Source: Ectobacillus polymachus (lineage in GTDB: Bacteria; Bacillota; Bacilli; Bacillales; Bacillaceae_G). From it: a stretch of 64,000 nucleotides of DNA. The notes under the pieces were generated by a model. It ran no database searches. It was not told where the DNA came from and saw only the letters and a program-made list of their open reading frames with translations. Shown one piece after another: positions 17,263-24,778 of the stretch (within the stretch, counting starts at the first letter, position 1; each line of letters opens with the position of its first letter). A program made the position numbers and the translations under genes. The stretch lies in contig NZ_JBLREB010000004.1 in assembly GCF_048159605.1 (NCBI RefSeq), positions 124,001 through 188,000 on the forward strand, in the 5' to 3' direction.

Positions 17263-18510
17263 CTAACTGATTTCTAAGAACTGCCAATTGTTCGTATGGT
17301 GTATACGTTCTATATCTGATATCTTCACTTGTTTATAAGATTTATCAGGATTTTGTACATAGTGTCCATGTATATCTTGTACGTATACCATTTTCCCTGT
17401 AAACCCCGTCACAAAACCTACTTGCCCAAATACCTTGACTTTATCTCCTAAATAGATTTTATCTACATGCGGTGTATTTTTATTGTTCCGTTTTGCACTT
17501 GTATTTTTCGTTTTTCTCCCTCTTCTTGCGGTTGCTTCATGAAGAGAGCGTTTTTTCTTTCTAAATTGCTTGATGAAAAATTCACCGCTTTGATCGTATT
17601 CTTGTAGTTGTATTGGATTGGTAATCGCAATGGCATCATTTGCATGCGTTTTGGCTAATCCAAGTTCTTTTCTCTTTGGTGTTGTGCAACTGCCATACGT
17701 AATCTCACAATCTAAACGATTCATAATATGTAGCCGCAATATATTCATAAAAGCAGTTTCTTTATATTGTTTGACTTTCTTGAAACTGTGTTTGATTTTC
17801 CCTTGATGAAATTTTTGATGACATTCATCATGCACTGTTACAAGGTTATCTGCCATATCAGAGCCGCCGTTGCATCGTTCAATGATATGATGCGTATGCA
17901 TGATACCACCTTTTTTCTTGCAAATTTGACACGTATAGTTATCTCTCGCAAATACGTAATATCTTGCATTCCAAAAGCCAAAGGCATCTCCTTGTTGATA
18001 TTCGATTCCTTGTATATTAGGGTTTTTTAGTTTTTGCGCATCAAATTTTCCTACTTCGACAATGACTTTTGGAGATGGTAAGAGGAATTTGAATTTCTCT
18101 ATCCAATGAATAACATTGTCGATTCGACTTTGAATGGAGGGTGGGAGCCAGCCTTCTTTCTTTTTTCGGTTCAGAAAACGTGCTTTTCGGTAGCGGGTTT
18201 TACGTTGTCTTCGACTTCTACGTAATGTAGCTCTAAGGAACAGGTTCTCTTTGACGTCTTGGCGTAACGCAATGGTTCCTTTCGCAAGTACTTTTTCTTC
18301 TGTTGTAATCGCAACGCCTACATACTTTGCGCCACTATCAACGCCGATTGTAACTGGTTGTACTGTTTCTCCAGTAGCATATTGGAGCTGAATGATAAAT
18401 GGTGTGTATCCCACAATCTTTGCTTTTCCTTGTTTGAGAAGAAGCCGAGCCTTGCGAGGACTGCAGGGCATAAGCGGTTCTCCTCTTACATTCTTGACAA
18501 ATACACGCAT
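17263..18510 (-). CDS. iscB: IscB RNA-guided HNH/RuvC nuclease
   Basis: 415-aa ancestor-type relative of Cas9. In order: N-terminal PLMP domain (PLMPCSPRKARLLLKQGKAK, 12-31); RuvC-I with GVDSG (D58); arginine-rich bridge helix (97-115); RuvC-II VIVEVGKFD (E152); HNH domain with C194xxC197, H207-H208, N222 and C230 (zinc knuckle intact); RuvC-III KTHANDAIAI (H289, D292). The C-terminal 100 aa is the omegaRNA/TAM-interaction region. All expected catalytic residues are present, so it should be active. ATG 18510 follows TAGGAGGG. By family it cuts double-stranded DNA guided by the omegaRNA encoded just upstream and helps retain the element at its donor site. Confidence 0.95.
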   Translation of the reverse strand: MRVFVKNVRGEPLMPCSPRKARLLLKQGKAKIVGYTPFIIQLQYATGETVQPVTIGVDSGAKYVGVAITTEEKVLAKGTIALRQDVKENLFLRATLRRSRRQRKTRYRKARFLNRKKKEGWLPPSIQSRIDNVIHWIEKFKFLLPSPKVIVEVGKFDAQKLKNPNIQGIEYQQGDAFGFWNARYYVFARDNYTCQICKKKGGIMHTHHIIERCNGGSDMADNLVTVHDECHQKFHQGKIKHSFKKVKQYKETAFMNILRLHIMNRLDCEITYGSCTTPKRKELGLAKTHANDAIAITNPIQLQEYDQSGEFFIKQFRKKKRSLHEATARRGRKTKNTSAKRNNKNTPHVDKIYLGDKVKVFGQVGFVTGFTGKMVYVQDIHGHYVQNPDKSYKQVKISDIERIHHTNNWQFLEIS

Positions 18511-18769
18511 GTTTTGTCCCTCCTAAGAGTTTGTTTCCCTTCGCCAATGTTTGTAGATGTTGGCAACTTCTTATATAAGAAGGCTTGTGGTTGACCGTTC
18601 CTTCCCAATCAGAACTGTTACAGAGCTACCATAGAGCCAAGAACTAGGGAATCATTCTTGGGTATGCAACCTACGAACGGAGTCTACAAAAGACAAAGAC
18701 TAGACAACCAGAGCTTTTTACAAGCCCTCACTTCAAAACGTGTTAGCGTTTAAGTGGTGGGTAGTTGAC
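18511..18769 (-). ncRNA. IscB omegaRNA (guide scaffold)
   Basis: The 260 bp upstream of iscB, on the same strand, has no gene but several strong hairpins: a left-end stem (CACTT..AAGTG, 18729-18756), GTTGCCAACATC..GATGTTGGCAAC-type pairing near 18545-18565, and CCAAGAA..TTCTTGG near 18637-18661. Position, length and structure fit the omegaRNA of IscB systems. In that family the guide is the flanking chromosomal sequence 5' of the scaffold, here plus-strand bases just above 18770. Exact RNA ends are not determinable. Confidence 0.75.
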
Positions 18770-18840
18770 GGTAATTGTACAGGAACCTTACTTGGTAATA
18801 GTGAGTAATGGATGAAAATTAATACATATTTTACAAACTA

Positions 18841-20151
18841 TTATAATTGCAGCATAGCCGCTATACATGTTCCGTCTGTATCACCTAAATCTAAGCCGAG
18901 GAGGGCAGCCATTGTAGGTCCTTCATCAATGAGACGCATAAAAGGAATAATAGCACCTTGACGAATTCCTTTACCTGCCGCTATGAAAATGGTTGTGTAA
19001 TTGTCCTTTGTCGGAGAATAGCCATGAGTGGCAAGGGTATATTTTTTGTCAGCTTTCGTATCTTCAGGAGTAATACGTAGTTTATACGATCCAATCCAAT
19101 CCTCCAGAAAATAATAGCCTTTTTTTGCCTCAAGCATAAATAGACAGTTCCCGTCTGCTCCGCGCATTTTTGCCTCCTCACTATTTAGTACAAATTCAAT
19201 TCCGCTAGAAGAATCGGCAAGTAAAGTTGTGACCATACGGGATACCTTTTCTTTTGTTTCATCATCATATTTGTCTTTCAGGTAGATATATGCTGATCCA
19301 TCACAGCTTTTGCAGTATGCCTTCCAATCCGTTACATTCCCGCGTGCATCGACTGTAATGAAATTCTGTTCATAAAGAAGAACATTCAGATGTAGAGCGG
19401 TTGTTTCATCTAATGCGCTATGATCTCCTAATACAATGATTGTGCTGTCGTCTGAAAGGTTACTTTCTTTTAATGCACGCATCAGTTTGCCAAGACGATT
19501 ATCATGACGATGGATCGCTTGGATGGCTTGCTTAGATGAGAATCCATACATATGCCTTTGCGTATCTAAGTCGGTAAAATGAACAAGCGTAAGATTTGGT
19601 TTTTTCGTTTTTATTGTATGAATAGCTGCTTCAAGCACGAAGTCATCTAGTTCTGGTTGACTTAAGCCTTTTCGTAAATGGCCAAATCGCCGATTCATAT
19701 CCAACTGATAGAAGGGGCTTCCATTAAGAAGAGATACAAGAACTTGCGTGTGCCAAGGGCGATTGGGGAAGATTTCTGGCATATGATAATGAATGTCTGC
19801 TCTCGCTGTCACTGGCCACAGAAGGGCAGCTGTTTTTAGTCCTGCTCGCTTTGCCTCATCATAGATTGTCGTTCCTTGGATGTGACGACGGTGCCAATGC
19901 CAATCGGGAGATAACCGCCCTGGCTGTAATAATGTGTTGTTTGTAATACCGTGGCGTGATGGATAATTACCAGTTACAATCGTTGCATGAGACGGATACG
20001 TTACAGAAGGATATATAGCTTCTACCTTTTTGGAATAGGCTCCTTTTTGAAGGAGTGTATGAAAATGTGGAAGCTCCTGCAAAAGTGGAAAGTCTAATGA
20101 AGACAGACAATCAAATGAGAGAACAAGTAGATGTTTTGTTGCAGGTTGCAT
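18841..20151 (-). CDS. alkaline phosphatase superfamily phosphodiesterase (nucleotide pyrophosphatase-like)
   Basis: 436-aa metal-dependent hydrolase. The N-terminus LLVLSFDCLSSLD supplies the first metal-binding Asp, YPSVTYPSHATIVTG carries the nucleophilic Thr/Ser, and VHFTDLDTQRHMYGF, VLGDHSALD and LATHGYSPTKDNY hold the other Asp/His ligands. This is the pattern of the type I phosphodiesterase/nucleotide pyrophosphatase family. No signal peptide is apparent, so it is probably cytosolic. ATG follows AAGGAGG on the minus strand. The natural substrate is unknown. Confidence 0.88.
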   Translation of the reverse strand: MQPATKHLLVLSFDCLSSLDFPLLQELPHFHTLLQKGAYSKKVEAIYPSVTYPSHATIVTGNYPSRHGITNNTLLQPGRLSPDWHWHRRHIQGTTIYDEAKRAGLKTAALLWPVTARADIHYHMPEIFPNRPWHTQVLVSLLNGSPFYQLDMNRRFGHLRKGLSQPELDDFVLEAAIHTIKTKKPNLTLVHFTDLDTQRHMYGFSSKQAIQAIHRHDNRLGKLMRALKESNLSDDSTIIVLGDHSALDETTALHLNVLLYEQNFITVDARGNVTDWKAYCKSCDGSAYIYLKDKYDDETKEKVSRMVTTLLADSSSGIEFVLNSEEAKMRGADGNCLFMLEAKKGYYFLEDWIGSYKLRITPEDTKADKKYTLATHGYSPTKDNYTTIFIAAGKGIRQGAIIPFMRLIDEGPTMAALLGLDLGDTDGTCIAAMLQL

Positions 20152-20458
20152 AATAGAAATCCTCCTTACTTGTAAGCTAGTAAGATTGTAATACGATATG
20201 TAGAGGAAAGGTATGCATTTACAATATTTTCACAAAAGTAAATAAAATCTATCATAAAAGTAAAAAAACGTCTCAAATATGTAGTTTTAGTAAAGGAGTA
20301 ATCCTTGTAATAAAATAGCAGGATAAAAGTAGATTAGATTTTTACTACTTTGTATCCTGTGTTAGAAAATGTATTGTTGTTATTATTTTTCGTAATGTAT
20401 AATTGGTAATACTAGTGCTTTTGTACGTATAGCAACAAGCCCTTACGATAGGAGAGAA
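20152..20458. other. divergent intergenic region with a large hairpin (20319-20359)
   Basis: 307 bp between divergent genes. CAGGATA-AAAGTAG (20319-20332) pairs with CTACTTTG-TATCCTG (20345-20359) with one or two bulges. No T run follows, so it is not an ordinary terminator; it may be a 5' leader structure or protein-binding site. Nothing else was seen. Confidence 0.4.
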
Positions 20459-21112
20459 GTGAATTTGGGACGAATGACTGTATATCCGCAATCGATGGAG
20501 CAAGTGAGTCAGACAATTCAAGACACGGTACGTAGCTTTGAACAGCTAATAGGGGAATTTTCTGGTTTTCTAGATCGATTGTCGTTTGAACAGATAGAAA
20601 GAGAGAAATTGATACAGAGTAGGAATAAATGGAATGAAATTTCTCAAATGCTTGTTGAGGTTTTAGAAGAGCAAGCTAGTTTTCTTTCGGAAACAGCGAA
20701 TGAGCTACGGCTGCTGGATGAAGAATTTGTTAATTTGGAAGCGTTTCATACGGCTGGCTCTTCATTCTTATCAGCTATGTCTTTTCAAAAACTACAAAAT
20801 GTATACGGAGCAAACATAAGTAATCCTCAATTAACACGACATCTTCTATCATTAGGTGAATATGAAAAAAAAGGTATGGAATCAGATACAAGGACAAGCG
20901 GAGATTTTTCCTCTGACCGTACAGAAGATGTAAGATATGATTTGCTGTCTAACACTTTAAGTAATAAGGCAGGGGAGGATGTTCTACAAACGGAAACAAT
21001 TTTTGAAGGAATTCAATTTCGAAATGTAGAAAAGGACGAAGATGATTTGCTTTCTATTAAAGACAAATTAAAGTCTTTTGTTTTAGAAAAAAATAGATAT
21101 AATTGTACTTGA
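20459..21112 (+). CDS. hypothetical helical protein, WXG/LXG-like N-terminus
   Basis: 217 aa, family not recognised with certainty. The first 95 residues form two long helices joined by a turn containing RNKWNEISQ, which recalls the WXG100/LXG helical hairpin of type VII secretion substrates. The rest is acidic and low in structure. GTG 20459 follows TAGGAGAGAAG; ATG 20474 is an alternative. A terminator follows at 21159, then a second unknown gene that resembles EspG chaperones. The type VII link is inference only. Confidence 0.7.
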   Translation: MNLGRMTVYPQSMEQVSQTIQDTVRSFEQLIGEFSGFLDRLSFEQIEREKLIQSRNKWNEISQMLVEVLEEQASFLSETANELRLLDEEFVNLEAFHTAGSSFLSAMSFQKLQNVYGANISNPQLTRHLLSLGEYEKKGMESDTRTSGDFSSDRTEDVRYDLLSNTLSNKAGEDVLQTETIFEGIQFRNVEKDEDDLLSIKDKLKSFVLEKNRYNCT

Positions 21113-21158
21113 AAATAATCTTTGTTTACTCTAAACAGGGCTTTATAAATGAGTTAAA

Positions 21159-21196
21159 ATAGAAGAGAGACTATAGAGGTCTCTCTTCTATTTTTG
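21159..21196 (+). terminator. Rho-independent terminator
   Basis: 13-bp perfect stem (21159-21171 with 21179-21191), then TTTTTG. Confidence 0.92.
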
Positions 21197-21406
21197 TATC
21201 AGAAAGGCGATAGGAAGTATTGGGTTAAAAATCATGCCTATTGTAAAGAATAGAATAGCATTCCTACTTAAATAAATTGATGCCTAGGCAGGCTTTTATA
21301 AATAATATATGTAATAAAAAATCCGTATATTCAATGAATGTAAAGAAAAATCATAGTACAGCAAATATAAAGGAATACTAGGGGTCTATAAAAGGAGATT
21401 CGTATC

Positions 21407-22213
21407 ATGAGTATTATAGATAGAATAGAACTAACGAATGAAGAGTTCTTTTTTCTAGCGAGTCTGTTTGACTGTGATGCTCTTATTGGAGTACCCGATC
21501 CCTTTATAGGATATTGGATCGAAGACATTGAAGCAGCGATGAAACGAGCCGCACAGTCTCTCGTTAAGAAAGGATACATTGTATATAAGGACAACGATAT
21601 AGATGTAATACCAAAATTATTTACTTATATGGAAATTTGCACAAAAACAAATATGACATTATGGATGCAATCGGAACGGAACGGCAAACGAGATGAAATC
21701 TACTATTATTTTGATGCTGGAAAAGTAATAGAAAGTCATGTATTTGAAATAGGTGAACAGCTTACTTATCATTTGAACGAAAGAGGAACGTCAATTGAAC
21801 TCTGGAATGAAATTGTGAAGGGCATGCTGCCAAAACAAAGACAGGTGATTCAGGACGGAGCGATCATTTTAGATAGAGAGGAATTTATAGGTTATCTAGA
21901 AAACGGCAAGTATAGCTTAAAGGAGCTTGAAGCGAAATTGAGGTGGCATCACGCGTCAAGTAATATGGCAAAGCAGCTTGCAAAATCAATGAAACATCAT
22001 GAACGATACAGTCAATTTACAGTCTTCTATCGTGTAGAAGGTGATTGGCGTGTCAATTATATTGGTTTATTATGTGATGAAGTATCAAACTTTATTGTCG
22101 TAGGTATGGAAAAGCATCTTCGTCAATTTGTGAAAATTTATAGCATCGCACAAAGTGAGTTTATTCGAGAAATGCAGGGAATGATTCTGCGATCGAAGAG
22201 TCCGTCATTGTGA
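21407..22213 (+). CDS. hypothetical protein, possible EspG-like fold
   Basis: 268 aa, cytosolic, no membrane segment. The opening IELTNEEFFFLASLFD, then DIEAAMKRAAQSLVKKGYIV and a beta-rich middle (TLWMQSERNGKRDEIYYYFDAGKVIESHV) parallel the layout of EspG, the chaperone of ESX type VII substrates: N-terminal strand-helix, helix ending in LVxxGY, then strand repeats. Overall identity appears low. ATG 21407 follows AAAAGGAG. It lies downstream of a WXG-like gene. Alternative: an unrelated sporulation or stress protein. Confidence 0.65.
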   Translation: MSIIDRIELTNEEFFFLASLFDCDALIGVPDPFIGYWIEDIEAAMKRAAQSLVKKGYIVYKDNDIDVIPKLFTYMEICTKTNMTLWMQSERNGKRDEIYYYFDAGKVIESHVFEIGEQLTYHLNERGTSIELWNEIVKGMLPKQRQVIQDGAIILDREEFIGYLENGKYSLKELEAKLRWHHASSNMAKQLAKSMKHHERYSQFTVFYRVEGDWRVNYIGLLCDEVSNFIVVGMEKHLRQFVKIYSIAQSEFIREMQGMILRSKSPSL

Positions 22214-22222
22214 AAAATAGAA

Positions 22223-22250
22223 TGAGGCGATGCAACGCTGCTTCGCCTCA
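22223..22250 (+). terminator. hairpin after the EspG-like gene
   Basis: TGAGGCGA pairs with TCGCCTCA; only a weak T-rich stretch follows, so termination is plausible but not certain. Confidence 0.45.
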
Positions 22251-22295
22251 TAGAATTCTATTTAAGGGTAGTTAGATCTTTTTTCAATAAGTGAA

Positions 22296-22517
22296 TTATT
22301 TCATTAAGGATCCAAGCTCTTCCGTAATGGCTTGCATTTCACTAATACTAAATGTATTACGCTTGATGACATGATAATAAATTTCGAGTAATTCTTCATA
22401 CATTTCTGCATTAAAGTTTTCTGCACGAACTGCATCGGCGTTGACCATACGGAGTTTTTCTTTAATTGCTTCTACCATATATGAAATATTTTCTTTTGAT
22501 TGTATTGATAAATCCAA
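22296..22517 (-). CDS. yfkK: DUF1128 (UPF0435) family protein, YfkK-like
   Basis: 73-aa small cytosolic helical protein matching the YfkK/UPF0435 family from start (DLSIQSKENISYMVEAIKEKL) to end (ISEMQAITEELGSLMK). Function unknown. The start is TTG, 7 bp after AGGAGG on the minus strand. It is divergent from yfkJ, as in B. subtilis, where the same neighbours occur. Confidence 0.9.
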   Translation of the reverse strand: MDLSIQSKENISYMVEAIKEKLRMVNADAVRAENFNAEMYEELLEIYYHVIKRNTFSISEMQAITEELGSLMK

Positions 22518-22706
22518 TGAAACTCCTCCTCTTTCGTGAACTAATTCTATATTATCACCTTTTCGACAATATTTTGTAACGATTTCTACCGTGGTTTACA
22601 ATTGTATACGATAAAATACAAATAGTGGGAGCTTAAATTATATCCACTGTATAGAGTTTCCCCTTATACTAGGTGTAAAGATTTATAATGAAGGGGAGAA
22701 TGAACT

Positions 22707-23171
22707 ATGATTCACGTATTATTTGTTTGTCTTGGTAATATTTGTCGTTCGCCGATGGCAGAGGCAATTTTCCGTGATTTAATTGTTAAGAATAACTTAC
22801 AGGATAAGATTGTTGTAGATTCAGCGGGAACGGGCAACTGGCATATCGGGGAAAAACCACATATTGGAACGCAAAAAATATTAACGGAAAACACAATTTC
22901 CTTTGAAGGAATTACAGCACGGCAAGTAGAAAAAAATGATTTAACGAAGTTCCATTATATCGTTGTCATGGATGAACAAAATTTACATGACGTGTATCGT
23001 TTTGGTCAGTCTAAGGGTTATGTTGGACGATTGTCGGATTTTGTTCCTACGGACAGTTGGAAGGACGTTCCAGATCCATACTTTACAGGAAACTTTCAGG
23101 AGGTATTTGACCTCGTAACAGAGGGATGTAAGCATCTTTTGGAGCACATTCGGAAAGAGAATAGCATGTAA
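22707..23171 (+). CDS. yfkJ: low molecular weight protein-tyrosine phosphatase
   Basis: 154-aa dephosphorylating enzyme. The P-loop CLGNICRSP (C-X5-R-S, from residue 8) gives the nucleophilic cysteine and phosphate-binding arginine, and VPDPYFTG near residue 121 supplies the general-acid Asp. ATG 22707 follows AAGGGGAG; a TATAAT -10 lies at 22684-22689. It is the first gene of a yfkJ-yfkI-yfkH run with the B. subtilis order. Confidence 0.95.
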   Translation: MIHVLFVCLGNICRSPMAEAIFRDLIVKNNLQDKIVVDSAGTGNWHIGEKPHIGTQKILTENTISFEGITARQVEKNDLTKFHYIVVMDEQNLHDVYRFGQSKGYVGRLSDFVPTDSWKDVPDPYFTGNFQEVFDLVTEGCKHLLEHIRKENSM

Positions 23172-23194
23172 ACTAATGGAGAGGGTGAAGGAAA

Positions 23195-23692
23195 ATGGAA
23201 AAGAAACAAACAGAAAAGAAGAATACATTTGCTCGAAATATTACAATTGGTGTCGCTGTAGGTGCACTAGCTACGTTATGCAAAAGAGAAAATCGTGAGA
23301 GACTAACTGCAAATGCCCGCAAGGTTAAGGAAAAAATGTGTGATCTTCGTAATCAAGCAGCTCCTATTAAAGAACGTGTGAAAGAAACTGTACAGGATAT
23401 TCGTGCAAAGGGTAGTCAACTGACAGATAAGGAAGTTGTAAACGAAAAAATTGAATCCATAAAGAAAATAACACCTCTCGTAATCGAAACGTTACAGGAA
23501 TCACGAGAAATTTTTAATAGAAAGAAACAAGAATTGAAAGAACAAGAAGAAGCTAAGCGAAAAGAAGAAGAGCTCGCTTTTGCACAGGCAGAGGCATCTG
23601 CAACTACTGTAGAAGAGGTATCATTAGAGACAGAGGAGATACCAGAAGAAGAAACTGAGAAAAAAGAAGAAGCTGGTGCAGATAAAAAGTAA
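23195..23692 (+). CDS. yfkI: YfkI-like stress protein, coiled coil
   Basis: 165 aa. The start resembles YtxH-type proteins (ARNITIGVAVGALATLC, a short hydrophobic glycine-rich segment), followed by a long charged coiled coil and a Glu/Lys-rich tail. Function unknown. ATG 23195 follows GGAGAGGGTGAAGG, 23 bp after yfkJ, and the yfkH-like gene starts 13 bp further, so the three are an operon. Confidence 0.8.
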   Translation: MEKKQTEKKNTFARNITIGVAVGALATLCKRENRERLTANARKVKEKMCDLRNQAAPIKERVKETVQDIRAKGSQLTDKEVVNEKIESIKKITPLVIETLQESREIFNRKKQELKEQEEAKRKEEELAFAQAEASATTVEEVSLETEEIPEEETEKKEEAGADKK

Positions 23693-23705
23693 TTGTACTA
23701 AGTAG

Positions 23706-24581
23706 GTGAGCACATTGTACTTCAGCAGGAGAGTAAACAAATTTGTAACATTACTTCTTCATTTGTATGAGCGGACAAAAAAGGATGATGTGGCGGGTAT
23801 GGCTTCTCAACTCGCCTATTTTTTCTTACTGTCAATTTTCCCGGCACTTGTCTTTTTACTTACAATTATTGGATTTTTACCACTTGAATCTGAAGATATT
23901 CTATTGTTTTTACAGCAATATGTCCCAGCTGATGGAATGAAAGTCATTGAGACGAGCGTTTCGAAGATTGTACAAAACCAAAATGGCGGACTCATGTCAT
24001 TTGGTATATTAGGGACGCTTTGGGCGGCATCCAATGGAATTAATGCGATTATGAATGCCTTTAATCGTGCGTATGATAGTAAAGAGACGCGACCATTTTA
24101 CATAACAAGAGCAATCTCGATTGTACTAACTATTGCAATGGTATTTGTCATCATGTTTGCACTTGCCCTTCCTGTGTTTGGAAAGCTAATTGGTACTGCT
24201 ATTTATGCAGTATTGCACTTACCTGGAAGCTTTTTAGAAATATGGGGTACCGTACGTCTCGTTCTTAGCTTTTTTGTATTATTTATTGTCTTTGCATTTC
24301 TCTATAAGTTTGCCCCTAACCGAAAGTTATATCCAATAGAAGTGATGCCAGGGGCAGCGTTCGCATCAGTTGGTTGGGTTGTCGTTTCGTATTTGTTTGC
24401 CTACTATGTAGAAAGGTTTGGGCACTATTCAACTACCTATGGTAGTTTAGGCGGTATCATTGTTCTTATGCTTTGGTTCTATTTGACTGCGTGGGTTATT
24501 TTACTAGGTGGTGAACTGAATGCTATGATCTATAGCGGACGAAGTAACGGTAGTGATTTCCATACTAAAAAGAAGGATTAA
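23706..24581 (+). CDS. yfkH: YihY/virulence factor BrkB family membrane protein (YfkH-like)
   Basis: 291-aa inner-membrane protein with six hydrophobic segments. Family signatures are MASQLAYFFLLSIFPALVFL near residue 30, LGTLWAASNGINAIMNAFNRAY and GSLGGIIVLMLWFYLTAWVILLGGELNA. Members were once called ribonuclease BN but are membrane proteins of unknown function. The listed GTG start has no clear ribosome site; TTG 23715 behind TAGGTGAG is an alternative. Confidence 0.9.
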   Translation: MSTLYFSRRVNKFVTLLLHLYERTKKDDVAGMASQLAYFFLLSIFPALVFLLTIIGFLPLESEDILLFLQQYVPADGMKVIETSVSKIVQNQNGGLMSFGILGTLWAASNGINAIMNAFNRAYDSKETRPFYITRAISIVLTIAMVFVIMFALALPVFGKLIGTAIYAVLHLPGSFLEIWGTVRLVLSFFVLFIVFAFLYKFAPNRKLYPIEVMPGAAFASVGWVVVSYLFAYYVERFGHYSTTYGSLGGIIVLMLWFYLTAWVILLGGELNAMIYSGRSNGSDFHTKKKD

Positions 24582-24614
24582 CTCCCATACTATATCTGAA
24601 AAGGGGGCGATCTG

Positions 24615-24734
24615 ATGAGTAAAAATCAACATGGAAACGCTAAAAATGATAAAAACCAACGTAAGCAACGCAGCAGCTCACAACCAAAACATAAAACGAG
24701 CGGAAGCGCAAACGGTTCAAACGATTATCATTAA
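24615..24734 (+). CDS. small hydrophilic protein (39 aa)
   Basis: MSKNQHGNAKNDKNQRKQRS opens a very polar Asn/Gln/Lys/Ser-rich 39-residue peptide. ATG 24615 is 7 bp after AAGGGGG and a strong terminator follows 5 bp after the stop, so it is very likely a real gene. Composition recalls minor small acid-soluble spore proteins, but I cannot assign a family. It lies 33 bp after yfkH and may be cotranscribed. Confidence 0.65.
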   Translation: MSKNQHGNAKNDKNQRKQRSSSQPKHKTSGSANGSNDYH

Positions 24735-24739
24735 CAGCA

Positions 24740-24774
24740 GACTCCAAAGGAAATCTCCTTTGGAGTCTTTTTTT
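24740..24774. terminator. terminator between small gene and P-type ATPase
   Basis: GACTCCAAAGG pairs with CCTTTGGAGTC around a 6-nt loop, then seven T. Confidence 0.93.
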
Positions 24775-24778
24775 GAAA

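Larger units (their letters stand above)
17195..18770 (-). mobile_element. IS605-like element carrying iscB and omegaRNA, without tnpA
   Basis: A right-end hairpin at 17207-17241 (TCCCCATCTT with AAGGTGGGGA), the iscB gene, its upstream omegaRNA region and a left-end hairpin around 18725-18760 form a compact unit. The left end starts near GTCAACTACCC on the minus strand, next to a TTAC that could be the insertion target. No TnpA transposase is present, so it would have to be moved by a transposase encoded elsewhere. Exact ends are uncertain by about 10-15 bp. Confidence 0.7.

Noticed and set aside
17263..18510. TnpB or Cas9 instead of IscB
   Set aside because: PLMP start and an HNH inserted between RuvC-II and III exclude TnpB; the 415-aa size and lack of a REC lobe exclude Cas9.
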